64,000 nucleotides of DNA from positions 7,068,001 through 7,132,000 of the forward strand of contig AP026547.1 of NCBI GenBank assembly GCA_026075535.2, read 5' to 3'. Position 1 is the stretch's first letter. Every line of letters begins with the position of its first letter. Shown here one piece after another: positions 24,501 through 35,500 of this stretch. The notes below the pieces were generated by a model that saw only the letters and a program-made list of their open reading frames with translations, did no database searches and was not told where the DNA came from. This DNA comes from Tricholoma matsutake. Taxonomy: Eukaryota > Basidiomycota > Agaricomycetes > Agaricales > Tricholomataceae. Both the position numbers and the translations under genes were made by a program.

Positions 24501-24719
24501 CTGCAGCCCCAGGCCCACCACGTACAGAGGTTGCACCACGTGCAAAGGAATTAGGAGACTCCACATGATGGTTCACATGATATTCAGAGGTAACAACGGG
24601 GACCTTTAGTATTCGGATATCTGAGAAATCGAATTAAAGTCGGTCCATAGATAATATAAGAAGGTCTCACCAGCTGTGAACCAACTGGCATCATCATTAC
24701 ATATATCATGTACACCCAT
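21516..24719 (-). pseudogene. JmjC-type 2-oxoglutarate oxygenase, two in-frame TGA codons
   Basis: JmjC enzymes are Fe(II)/2-oxoglutarate hydroxylases, many acting on histone lysines. I place the start at ATG 24719 (MGVHDICNDDASWF), with a 50-nt intron (24621-24670). An acidic, Ser/Gly-rich region follows, then a KPKPKP-rich basic stretch and IIDLTQDM. The catalytic half reads FKIIHSAVMAGYKDGRPLWM, SGAHHLWHIDCNGFCTYID (HxD), GMKWWIVAKP (probable cosubstrate Lys) and TPHFVVTPESAICHGGHFY (distal His). After it comes a cysteine-containing segment and a Ser/Asp-rich tail ending at 21516. Introns near 23480, 23170, 22645 and 21845 splice cleanly. In-frame TGA codons at 23968-23970 and 22448-22450 break it, each in a context where CGA would restore Arg. 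The target is unknown. Confidence 0.65.
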
Positions 24720-25183
24720 CACAGAGATATCTGTGAATGCTTCCACCAACAACCCTGGAATCGTTGTGGTTGTTTTTGTGGTGGCAATATCAAATATAAC
24801 TCTTAATAGTCATTTTTCAACCTTTCTAATTATGGTGGGTCATTTGTTACCAAATGATTTCCAGAGCTATAATAATGTTTAGGAATCAGCGGTGTCCTTC
24901 CAGTTTCAAGTGCTCTCATACCTCAAACATTTTCATCTTCCCAAAAGACACATTTATTAATGAACGATTGACAAGGAGGAATACCGGTGAAAGGGCAAGA
25001 GTGATAAATAAAGGGTTTTGTAACATTTCTGGCGCTATGTCAAAATTCTTGTGGTCTACTGAAATGCCATATCTGACATGTTGTGAACATTAGGAAAGGT
25101 CTGTCATGAAATTATGCCTTTACTTTCCAAGTGCCTCCTTGAGATCGTTCTTGTCATTGGGCAAGTACAAATTACCCTGATGA

Positions 25184-25919
25184 CTAAAGTGTTGGGGGAA
25201 AAAAATATGGAGAGTGCGGCACACGTACTCGGAGAAGATAGGACAGATGAAATGCAGCAGCCGCAAAGTTTTGGATAATCTTCGCCCTGTGAACATTCCC
25301 AGTGGCATGACAAACCGCATGATAACAGGCAGAGAGCTGATCATCAACAGTCGTTGCATTAAGAAACATATATGTGCTATCAGATTCCATGCTTCCGATT
25401 GCAGTTTTGACAACTTTGGGCCAGTCACCCATAGTTGCATGGCCCTGAGAGGTATATTTTTAAACAGGCAAGTAGTGTTACAGAGAAAAAGAGACGCACA
25501 ATCTTATCAATGAATGGCACTTCCCCCCTTTCTTTGGAATTGCTCTCTGATGCCATATCAAAAACAAATGCGACTACATCCAGGAGGCTATACTTCAGAA
25601 GTTCCTTCACAGGTATGTTGGCCTTTTTCTCAGGAAAGTCACTGGTTAGACAAAATCTTTGCAGGACCATCAAGTTCTCCATTCCTGTAAAGTATGTTGA
25701 CCCAGATTGCAAGTTCTCCTGCTCACGAATCACACCCAAGTACACCTTAGCAGAATAAGCATTAACAGAAAATAATTGAAAAGTGAGTCAACTCACACAC
25801 ACATTAGATACCGCCATTTCTAGTTTATCAAGACCACCGGGGGCAGAGACAACATCTGTTTTCCAAGGAATGTCTTTGAAAAAGGTGCTTGTGGTACGAA
25901 ATTTCTCCTGGTCGGCCAT
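25184..25919 (-). CDS. Unknown 207-aa protein, three exons, intact
   Basis: I do not recognise this protein. It begins at ATG 25919 (MADQEKFRTTSTFFKDIPW). Exon 1 encodes 39 residues. A GTGTGT...ctaag intron leads to exon 2 (VYLGVIREQENLQSG...FIDKI, 82 residues), and a GTGCGT...ctcag intron to exon 3 (GHATMGDWPKVVKTAIGSME...FFPPTL, 86 residues), stopping at TAG 25184. All junctions are in phase and no stop interrupts it, unlike its neighbours. It lacks obvious signal, membrane or zinc motifs. Lying between the JmjC gene and the centre of the mirror-symmetric element, it is likely cargo of that element. It could be a host-derived fragment. Confidence 0.6.
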
Positions 25920-26232
25920 TTTGGCCTAGCACTGCAACCTTGAACTTCAAGTTATGGCACTTGAGTGACAAGAAGTCAGACTCAACACCAGTGCAGGTGA
26001 CGAAAAGTCAGACCAGCACTTTTAACTGCAGCCAGGAATATGGCAAGATACGACGAGAATGAGACTCGGACTTTAAGCTTCAAGAACAAGGGCTGCTGCC
26101 ACTTTGAACTTGAATTTCGGTGGCTGTGTAAGATTTGCCCGCGGTTAACCTTAACCCTACATTAGCATGAGAACTTGAGACAGTGCCCATTTAATTATAT
26201 GGTGGGAACCTACGCACAAGGACTTTATACCC
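25920..26232. promoter_or_regulatory. Central module between divergent cargo genes
   Basis: It contains 'gacaagaagtcagactc' and 'gacgaaaagtcagacc' plus 'ggctgtgtaagatttgcccgcggttaacc', the same words found in the arms and upstream of TET. It separates the leftward 207-aa gene from the rightward 26.2-kb gene and probably holds both promoters. Confidence 0.45.
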
Positions 26233-27897
26233 TTGAGGGACCCAGCATCCCCCATTCAGGGCCTTGGCAAGTTATCGGATTCGAAGCTGGGCGAGCTGAA
26301 GTGTTTGTTGATTTTGTTATCTCGGGTCCAAGCATTCATGTCAAATTCATCCAAATCTCAGGCGCCGCCTACCCTTGGTCCAATGGTTAAAATGATCGAG
26401 CATGGCCTTGTCCGTCTTGGGTCGGTATGGACGAACTTCCGTCAGATGGCGTTTGGCGTGAGGGATGTGCAAAGGTGTTGGCTTGATGTAATGGCAATGT
26501 TGGATTACATGGAGGTGTACAAACCCCAGATGGACTCAACTAGGTTGGGAGTGGGCTCCCCATCAGTCGAAGTTGCCTTATATTGCGTTGCGCAGGACTT
26601 TGTCCATGCAGGCCTTCCATTCTGGTTGACACAGCTGGCCTCGGACCTTGGCCAAACAAATATACTTGCAGTCATCCCGCTTATGGTACCGCACCACTAT
26701 GGGATCTGCTTTGAGCCACACCGCTTCAATTACCCTATTATATACTGGGGCCCGGCTAGTTCTCATCACAAGCATGAGGCAATCTTACTGTATGCTTGCA
26801 ACTTCCTGCGCTATCCGGATCTGTTTGCCCTCCATGCCAGCAAAATGAATACATCCGCATCAGGACACGTAGAAGCCTTAGTAAGATCAAAATATGGACC
26901 AGGCGCCAGGGCCATTGGGGGAGTTAGCCAACAATATGGTGCCAACAAGGGTAAGGGAAAAGGAGTTCTTCGTAAGTAACCAGAGTTGTTTTGTCATCCG
27001 TCAACTCACCCTCCCACGACAGATAATAAGCGGAAATCTTCAAATCTGCCAACAGGCCGCGACAAGTTTGATGTGTGCGAGAGCCCCCTCATGCCACTCC
27101 CAATTCCTGCCTGGCATGATGTGTTGAAGGCGGTCAAAAGGGACGAACCCCCGGCATCTTATCACACATGTTATCTATTTCCTGAGGCAGCGATTTTTGC
27201 TTCTACCAATGAGGCTCGCCATGCAAAATTCTTTGCCACATGGAAAGTATTTCAACCTGCCTGCATCTTATGAGTATTTTCAGCGGAAAGCTCAGCATCT
27301 CCCTTGTCCAGTCAACAGTGGCATGATTTTCTTCTTGATGGGCTTGTGGCAGGCAGCCACGAGCCAAGTTTAATTCGTCAACGTGAACAAGTCAAGGCCA
27401 TCTTTGCAGATGCTTTGGATGAACTCCAGATTGATTTTTGTCCTCCACCATCTGACAGTTGTCCCACAGTGCCAGTTGATGAGGCACAGAAAATTCTATG
27501 GGAATTGACTGAGCTTAATTTCCGCTTTGAGCTTTTGGCCCTTGACATGCATGCCTCAGGCTTGTCACCCCACCGGGGTGAACATGAGCGGCAGGCTATG
27601 GTGCTAAAGTGTTTTGATGTACCTTCGCTAGTTGTCACCAACATACAGCGGGCAAATTTTGGTTTGCAAGCTCATGACTGGCGAGAAAGGTTACCATTTT
27701 TGCTGGTGGTGAGGGCATTGATGAGGGATTGGGATGGACCGAAGCCGACGCCTCTTTTACTACCTGATCTGGCCTCACATGATATGTATACTGAAGCAGA
27801 TGTCCAGCAACTCAAGGACCACATCACTCGTTTTTATATGCAAACTTTCTATTGTTTATTTGGCCATGCTGCAGTTGTTCCTACCCGGCTTCCATAA
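26233..27897 (+). pseudogene. Conserved agaricomycete protein of unknown function, one nonsense codon
   Basis: It belongs to a family I recall as widespread in agaricomycetes and without a named domain. Visible blocks: KLGELKCLLILLSRVQAFMS, GPMVKMIEHGLVRLGSVW, VRDVQRCWLDVMAMLDYMEV, VAQDFVHAGLPFWLTQLASD, GICFEPHRFNYPIIYWGP, ILLYACNFLRYPDLFALHAS, then a KGKGKG linker. An intron (gtaagt...cccacgacag, about 26974-27021) leads to LMPLPIPAWHDVLKAV, YLFPEAAIFAS and, after a TGA at 27271-27273, SSQQWHDFLLDGLVAG, EAQKILWELTELNFRFELLA, ITRFYMQTFYCLFGHAAVVP and a stop at 27895. The TGA sits where Arg is usual, so CGA to TGA is likely. The N-terminal ATG is not evident; the frame is open from 26188. Fragments of its 5' part occur in both arms. 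Confidence 0.6.
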
Positions 27898-28357
27898 TTA
27901 GTATATCTTGTAAAATCTTATTATCTGTGAACATCCTTCTGTTTTATTAGTCCACATTGTCCCAACTTCCAGCTTGAGTCATTTTAGTATAACTCATCAT
28001 ACATGGTCAAAGCAAAGGTATGGTGCTACAACTATTGATGATATCCACCGATGATTTGGGATAATTTGAAATAGGAAACTTCAAAGTGCAAGTTTGATGG
28101 GAATGACAACAGTAAGCTCACTCATCCCTTAGCATTAACTTGAACATTTCCTCATTCTAATACAATGCCTCCATAGCACGCCCAACATTTATGGCCTTTT
28201 ACTAATCCAGCAATATCAGACTCGGACTGTCAATTCATAAATTGACTCATACATGCTAGCGATCATTTTCTCACGTTGAGCCCTCCAGTCAGGCTGAGGT
28301 TTCTGGACGTCGCACTGTTAGCAGAGTTCTGCCCACCACCATTCTCATTATCTCACC
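27898..28357. promoter_or_regulatory. Intergenic region before the KDZ transposase
   Basis: No gene or repeat recognised. It should contain the 3' end of the preceding gene and the transposase promoter. Confidence 0.3.
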
Positions 28358-31300
28358 ATGGACCTGCCGCCAGCCTGGTGTCAAGTCTGTGTTTGCGGGC
28401 GCACGTTCTCTGTACTACAAGCCTATACTTTTCACAAGTGTAGTTGCCAGAAGACAAAGAAACAGCTTTCCAGCGGTCTGGAGAAAGCTAAAGAGGTCTG
28501 GCAGTCCAAGAAGCATCAAAAAACGGAAGTAATGCAAAGCACAACTGCGGAAAGCCCTACGGACCAAAATGTAGCTGTTGAACAAGAATTAAACAATGTT
28601 GCACTCACCATGCAAAGTGAAGTAAGACTTATGATGTTGGTGCAGCTCATTGCTCATTGAATCGCTATTATACTGGTTAGAGTGCCTCCATGAACAACAC
28701 CAAGAAGTGTCGAAAAATGGAAGTAATGCAAAGCACAACTGTGGAAAGCCCTGCAGACCAAAATGTAGCTGTTGAACAAGAATTAAACAATGTTGCACTC
28801 GCCATGCAAAATGAAGTAAGACTTATGATGTTGGTGCAGCTCATTGCTCATTGAATCACTATTATACCGGTTAGAGTGCCTCCATGAATGACAAAGACTT
28901 GGATCAACCACTGGCAGAGTGCAGGGGTCGCCAGGAAAACTGTCAACTACCCAAGCGCTACCGGGATATACTACCTGAACCTCCAGCGGCACTTCCTCCA
29001 GCTCCTCAACCAGAAGCGTTGGAATGTGTGCCGACCGCGTCTCCAGCTACCATACCAGCATCACCCTCATCTGAGCAACCCCCAAATGCTCATTCCTGTG
29101 TCAGGAGACTGCTGAAATCCATACAGAATAAATTTGGCCTTTTCCGGCAGTATCATGCAACTCATTTCCCAGGCCACAATCCCAACGAGAATATAATGCG
29201 TGATGACCTGATGGATACATCCCCGGATACTTTCCCTGACCATCCAGCTGACTCTTACCACCCATATCCAAATCAGTCATCGTTTTTACTAGGAGAATGG
29301 TATTGGAACAGCGGGTTAAAGAAAACGCAATCTGGCTTTCAGGATCTCATCAAGATAGTCGGGCATCCAAACTTTCAACCTGAGGATGTTTCAGGGACAA
29401 ACTGGCGGCTTATTAATGCACAGCTGAGTGGAGATCAGCTGTGCAACCCCTTGCTGGGAGGACAAAGAGGATAACAGCGGGTGGGTTAGAACCCCAATCA
29501 AGATCAAGGTTCCATTCCCCAGAAGGTCGCTGCATCCAGGGCAAAAGGAGTTCGACGCAGGAACGCTTCATCACTGCAAGCTGGTGTCAGTGATTAGGGA
29601 GAAAATTATGCGTCCCTCTAACCATCCACACCTCCATTTCGAGCCGTATGAGTTATTTTGGCAACCAACTGAAGCTTCTAAACCAGTCAAAGCTCACGGA
29701 GAACTCTACACTTCAGAGGCATTCATTGAGGCTCACTGCGACCTTCAGGATTCTCCCGGAGAGCCAGGATGCGACCTTCAGAGAGTTGTAGTGGGTCTTA
29801 TGTTCGCCTCAGATGGTACTCAGCTCTCAGCATTCAGCACTGCTAAACTATGGCCAATTTATCTTGCAATGGGGAACAAGTCGAAGGACAGAAGGTCAAA
29901 GCCCTCCTGTCAAGCATTTGAGCATATCGCCTACCTAGAGACAGTGAGTAGGACCTCATTAACTTTGCGCTAGTATGTGATCCTCATTCCTTTTTGAATG
30001 ACAGCTCCCAGATGCATTTAAAGCCTTCGCCACAGAGCACCTGGGTGGAAAGGGCCCAAATGGAGCATTCATGGCCCATTGTCATCAAGAAATCTATAAC
30101 GCTCAGTGGGAGATCATCCTTGATGATGAATTCCTGGAAGCTTATGAGCATGGAATTGTGATTATGTGCTGCAATGGCATTTGGCATTGCTTTTACCCTC
30201 ATATATTTACATATTCTGCAGACTACAAGGAGAAGTAAGCCAAGATTCTTTTGAATGCTGGCATCTTTAACTCAAAGTTTTGAAATAATTCTTATAGCTA
30301 GCATTCATAATCTTGGTCGGTGCCCTTGTCCTTGTTGTCTCATACCATTAGATCGTGTTTCCAATATGGGGATGCATCAAGATATGACACAGCGCAGGAC
30401 TCTCGCCCGGATTGATGATGTGAAATGGTGTAATCGTGTTGAGATGGCACATGAGAAGATATATGAGCAGGGTTATGTGGTTGATAGTATGGCAGTGGAA
30501 GATCTCCTACAAGAAGATTCTCTTGTTCCAACAGCAGTATGACCTTCTTACCTCTCTGATGGTTGACTTTAATGCTCATGCTTTGTCAGAATGCATTTTC
30601 AAGCAAGCTGGCGCCATTTGGTTTCAACACGTTTGGCATGCTCGCTGTGGATCTCATGCATGAGGTTGAGCTCGGTGTCTGGAAGGCAGTTTTCATACAT
30701 CTACTACGCATTCTAGATTGCCAAAATGAAAGCCTCAAGCACGAGTTAGATAGACGGCAAGCATCGTTTGAAGCCTCAGGAGGCTTGGTACTGATATTTC
30801 CATTAGATTTTGAGAGATTCCTCCTTTCGGGGTTGATGGCATAAGAAAAATAAGGTTGAACTGGTCGGAATTGAAGAAGATGACTGCTCATGATTATGAG
30901 GATATGTTACAAGTGGGTGTTATCGCTAGTATTCTCGACTTGACTGATATCATTCACATAGTGTGCTATATCCATTTTTGATGGTCTTCTGCCTGAACCC
31001 CACAATACATACATTCTCAAGCTCTTATTTGAATTAGCCCACTGGCATGGTCTTGCCAAGCTCGGCATGCACATGGATGTGACTCTGGACATTTTATCCC
31101 GTGTCACTACATCTCTGGGAAACAGCCTATGCACATTTGATAAAAGACATGTGAAGCATTCGAGACTCGAGAGTTGGAACATGAGCATGCTGCTCGGCAA
31201 CGACATCAGGAGAAATCCACAATTAATGTGGTGTCTGGATCAAGAGGACCTACAGCATCCAGCAGTAATGCACGGAAGCAGAAGAAGCTCAATCTGAGGA

Positions 31301-32780
31301 CTTATAAGTACCATGCACTCGGCGACTATGTTGACACCATCCGGCACTTCGGTACAACTGACTCATATTCCACTCAATCAGTAAGCTTTTACATGATATT
31401 TTGTGTAACATTGCTTACAGTGGTGGTGGGCATCAGAGCGAGCTCGAGCACCGAACGTCCAAAACTCAGTCACTTCGGTCTAGCGGCCAATCAATACCAC
31501 AGCAAATATCGAGGATTGAGCAACGAGAGCGCCGTATCAGCATGATCCGCGAGAGGCTGGATTGTCAACCCCTTAGCCCATCCTCAGAAATAGAGCCAGA
31601 GGATGTTACACATGACCCTGGGGTACAGTACAACATAGGAAAGTTCTGTACACATACCGACCTTCCTACAAAAGAACGAGGGTGATCCCGCAATCAAGGT
31701 GAACAATCTTTGTATTCTTCTGCTGATTTGTACTAACCCCTCACGCAGAATTTCTTACCAAAGTTAAGAGAGCATCTACTTCCCCGAATCCAAACAGCAT
31801 TGCTCTGGGAAGCTGAATTGCTTTCAGAGCCTTCCAGCTTCAGAACAGGCTCAGATACTGGACTATTTCATAGCCCCGATGGAAATGCATGCAATTTCAT
31901 GTTCTTGAAGAATGACTGCATATACCACCACAAGCTTATTCAATTCCACTTTACCACTTATGATGTTCAGCGTGGGACAGGGTTAACCCAGGGACATCTC
32001 GTTGTAATGTCATGCTTCTTGCCGATGATGTGGAGAGTTCGAATCCGCATCATTTCTTGTATGCACAGGTCCTCGGCGGATATCACGTAAATGCAATCTA
32101 TACTGAGCCTGGCATGCATGATTTTGAAGCTCGCCGCTTCGATTTTTTGTGGGTGCGATGGTTTGAGGTTGTTAATCCAGGGTCTTCAGGGTGGAGTAAT
32201 TCCAAGCTAGACTCTGTCTGCTTCCCTCCTATGAATGAAAATTGTTCTTTCAGTTTTGTGGATCCAAAAGATGTCCTGCGTGGGTGTCACATCTTACCAG
32301 CCTTTGCAAAAGGAAAATGATAAGCGGATGGGATTGGCATCTCGCACTGTGCCAAGGATAGTAAAGATTACAATCAATACTATGTTAACCGGTGTGTTTA
32401 TTGCTTACTTGCTACTTCTGATTTCATTCTGTTCCCCTAGGTTCTCTGACAGGGATCTTCTCATGCACTACCACTGGGGGCTGGGTGTTGGCCACTTTCA
32501 TGCACATCAGTCAGCACTCACTTCAGGCTGTGTTTCCAATCTGACTGAGGATGCCCAAGAAACTCAGGCTCCAGGTCTGGGGCTGCAGGAAGCATTGGGA
32601 GAGTCTCTTGCACAGGACAACAACAGAGGTAGTGACATGGGTTATGAGTCAGACAAACCAGAGCTGTGTTTGGAAGACCTTGACTTGGAAGGGTGGGACA
32701 ACATTGAAATGGATGACGTAGAGGATGGGGAGGGGGAAGAAGACAACGAAGAGCCTGAAGATTTTACTGGGATGTACTAG
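28358..32780 (+). pseudogene. KDZ (Plavaka-type) transposase, nearly full length but broken
   Basis: The N-terminus from ATG 28358 has a zinc-finger-like CQVCVCGRTF...FHKC. The body contains HPYPNQSSFLLGEWYWNSG, GWVRTPIKIKVPFPRR, HGELYTSEAFIEAHCDLQDS, RVVVGLMFASDGTQLSAF, EAYEHGIVIMCCNGI, SIHNLGRCPCPCCLIPLDRV, GMLAVDLMHEVELGVWKAVF, FELAHWHGLAKLGMHMDVTL, NLRTYKYHALGDYVDTIRHF, LGGYHVNAIYTEPGMHDFEA, FVDPKDVLRGCHILPAFAKG and RYHWGLGVGH-like HYHWGLGVGHFHAHQ, then an acidic tail ending at 32780. This is the KDZ transposase order. Many introns are intact, but I find frameshifts near 29450, 31145, 31645 and 31985, a TGA at 30811-30813 (CGA expected) and TGATAA after AFAKGK near 32318. It would have mobilised the surrounding element; this copy cannot. 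Confidence 0.8.
28487..28874 (+). repeat. 194-bp tandem duplication spanning an exon and intron of the KDZ gene
   Basis: Copies with a 194-bp period end at 28680 and 28874. Each has the exon segment around VMQSTT-ESP-DQNVAVEQE, an identical donor (GAA|gtaaga at 28622 and 28816) and acceptor (ggttag at 28680 and 28874). The duplicated exon (28681-28815, 45 codons) is in phase, so it adds a repeat to the protein without shifting frame. Confidence 0.8.
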
Positions 32781-33380
32781 GCATACATTTCTTAACATGT
32801 GTTGGCTCAGATTGGACATCTATGTATGTAGCATTCATTTGCACTTTCTTTATCTGGTTGTCATGGAGGTCTACCTGGTCTAATTCATATTTTTGCTCTT
32901 ATAGGTTTTACTGCTGCTATGGAATAATATCAGGGTCTCAACGCACCATATATAGCCTTGTAGTACCTATCATGGCACTGTGCTTGGCATCAAGTCGCAC
33001 CAGAAATAGCCTGAGAATTCCCCTCCACATTTGTTACTAGTAGGCCACTCATTGGCAAGAATTTTCACTCACCGACCCTTTGAGGGGACGAAGTCGAGCG
33101 GTTACACTGCAGAGATTTACATAGACGCTTATTGTGTCAAACCCGACTTTGGGGGAGACCTGTCCCTTGCAATAAACACATCCTCTTCAAATCATCACAA
33201 TTTGACTATACCGAATGCCCTACATTTCCCCATTCTGGTGCATATAGTACTTTGGGAATGACATCCTGTTATCAAATCCATGGCTCTACAATGAATGGTG
33301 CAATGACTCAGTGTGGCGGCTGACTTCGGTGAGTTTGTGACCACATTCAAGAACTAGTGAAACATTTCTTTCAAGTAGCC
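32781..33380. other. Stretch between the KDZ gene and the second TET fragment
   Basis: No gene identified. Frames such as 33031-33261 are open (DAYCVKPDFGGDLSL) but match nothing I know. It may be a decayed 5' part of the TET copy that follows. Confidence 0.3.
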
Positions 33381-33690
33381 ACTACATTTATGAACCTAGC
33401 AAAAAGTTTTCGGATTCAACATCACGGTGCAGTGCCCACCTTGTCCTATGGGAGTTTGGCATTGTTATTGAGTTTCCTCTCAGGCTGGGGCGTCAATCAT
33501 CATTCCCTCAGCCTCATCAGCGGCCACTCAAACCTCCCCATCCAACCACTGGCACATGAGATTCGGTACTCCTTTGCCATGGCTGGCCAGGGTCTCCGAG
33601 TCAGGCTATTCAGATGGGTTGAGCCTGAGCATGGGTTTCAAAAGGAGGAGAACTACAGTAAGGGATTTGTTGACATGCAATCTGGATAAG
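33380..33690 (+). pseudogene. Second TET/JBP fragment, C-terminal part
   Basis: The plus strand 33427-33665 matches the minus strand 15522-15310 base by base over long runs ('cctatgggagt-tggcattgttat', 'cctccccatccaacc', 'gagattcggtactcct'). It encodes HLVLWEFGIVIEFP and, in a shifted frame, EIRYSFAMAGQG and RLFRWVEPEHGFQKEE. It has the Arg codon AGA (LFRW) where the left copy has TGA. The HxD region is absent or unrecognisable, so this is a non-functional fragment. It forms the inner part of the right arm. Confidence 0.7.
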
Positions 33691-33889
33691 TTATACCCTG
33701 GCTGTACACAATTCCTCTGGTGCTTGTCCCCATTGTCCAACATCGGTGGCGGTGTGGACAGATGTTGGTCTTAATTGAGAAAGACAATTTTAATTTGATA
33801 GGGGATCACCTGTGTCCACTCATGGTAAGCTTGACGTCCAAGTCGCTTGACAGGCTGGTCCATCAGTGAACTTGAACCTGAACCTGAGT

Positions 33890-34740
33890 CGTTGGCTGTG
33901 TACTACTTAACCCTAATAGGATTTCAAACATTAGCGTGAGAAACTCCTAACTTCAAGTTCAAGTTGACTCAGAATTTCTTCTGTTCCCTCACTGTCTTTC
34001 TTCATTCTGGCAGCACTGCTCTCTAGTTCCTGGCTCTGCAGGTCTGACTTTCATCACCTGCCTGGTTGTGTCTGACTTTTCGTCACACAACCCTATGCTT
34101 TGCCTTTGGCCCCTTGAACCTATCAGCCCTGGCAGCCTGACCTGAAGCTCTTGACAGCGCTAAGGGCAATATCCTCTTGGATGTCCCACTAACAGAGATT
34201 GCCATTTGAGTCTCTTGTGGCGCCCTGAAGGCTCAACATTTTATCTACATCATTGGTGCGTCCTTGCCTCAGGCTGGCCTTGCCACTTAGTATTCCCTTG
34301 GCTAGTAGACTGTTGTGCTCACACCGTTGAACCCCACAAAAAACCCTTGGTCAGGTGGTGAAAATCATTGAGCATGCTCTAGTCCACCTCCAGCCAGCGT
34401 GCACTAGCTTACGTCGGATGGCGTCTGGCGTGAGGGGTATGCAGAGGTGTTGGCTTGATGTAGTGGCAATGATACACTTCTCAACGCGTCAGATGGCCCC
34501 ACACAGTGAGAGCCTCTTTGCTTACCCTGCCCTATGGGCTATGCAACACCCGCCCTTTACTTGTGCCCAGGAATTTGGTGCAAGCGACCCATGGCTGTAG
34601 GGTGTTGGGCAATCAAAGATCGAAAGCTGACGCGTTTTCTAGTCTAGTTAATCAAATTTCATTCCAAAGGGCATCCATATTTCCCACATCAGATGCGACT
34701 GGCTAAAAGCCCAGGTATAGTTGCGCTCAGGCCTTCAAAC
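33890..34740 (+). repeat. Right inverted arm of the KDZ/TET element
   Basis: Collinear with the left arm in opposite orientation. 'ctgcaggtctgactttcatcacctgcctggttgtgtctgac' words at 34038-34080 and 'ggccccttgaacctatcag' at 34105-34125 match the reverse strand of 14840-14750. 34370-34720 (IIEHALVHLQ, RCWLDVVAMIHFSTRQMAP, then ASLLTLPYGLCN-TRPLL) matches the minus strand 14640-14290 and 14160-13890. Unlike the left arm it holds a single copy of the terminal block. Confidence 0.65.
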
Positions 34741-35500
34741 TATTCGTCACCCCATTAACTGAGTTTGACTGCATTCAAGTTTGCGATACGGTGACTGCCA
34801 GGGAGCAGGAATGAACTTGGTTGCTGGTATGATACTACGCTCCCCGCCATTTATCTAGAAAATGACTCGGTCGCTCATCTGGACTGTATTGTTTACTAAA
34901 CTTCTTTCCGCAGAGCTGGAGGGAATCATCCTCTTCTTCAGCCCCTTCGCAATGCATCTACCATCGGCTTGACGTCACACTTGAGGTTCCAGTGTTCCCC
35001 TTACCTGAAGCATACATGTATCACACATGCAGTAGCTAAACGATGTAATACAGTCATTTATGGCCCTAGAAAAAGTCTGGCAGGTCAAAAAAGCTTCCAC
35101 ATCTACCATCTGAACAATCTTTTATATTATTTGCCATTGTTAGTTCTTTGTAATGAGCTGGACGATCATGATGTTGATGGTCGGTTGGCTGTGCATAAAT
35201 TCTGAAAGAGCCGCATCTGACTACTCATAGGTGTACTTGGAGATGCAGCACAAAGCATTGATATTCAATTGATGGCTGGCTAGTTGACCCTATGAATACA
35301 TATATGTCCTATATCACTCTATACTCACATATCAGACACTGGATGGCCTCATCACCGAAGTTTTCGAGAGTCCCTTGCAAGCACAATGCGGCATCTTCTG
35401 ATGGTGCTCAAAAAGGCTGCTATCCCTCTCAGTTTTTCTTCACGGCCAATGGCACCACTGGGTGGTCGCATTCGATTGCCTCCTCTCCCATCTGCCTCGC
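34741..35500. other. No recognised gene
   Basis: Only short unsupported frames (34969-35205, 35292-35543). No motif or repeat found apart from the start of the SINE-like sequence that follows. Confidence 0.35.
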
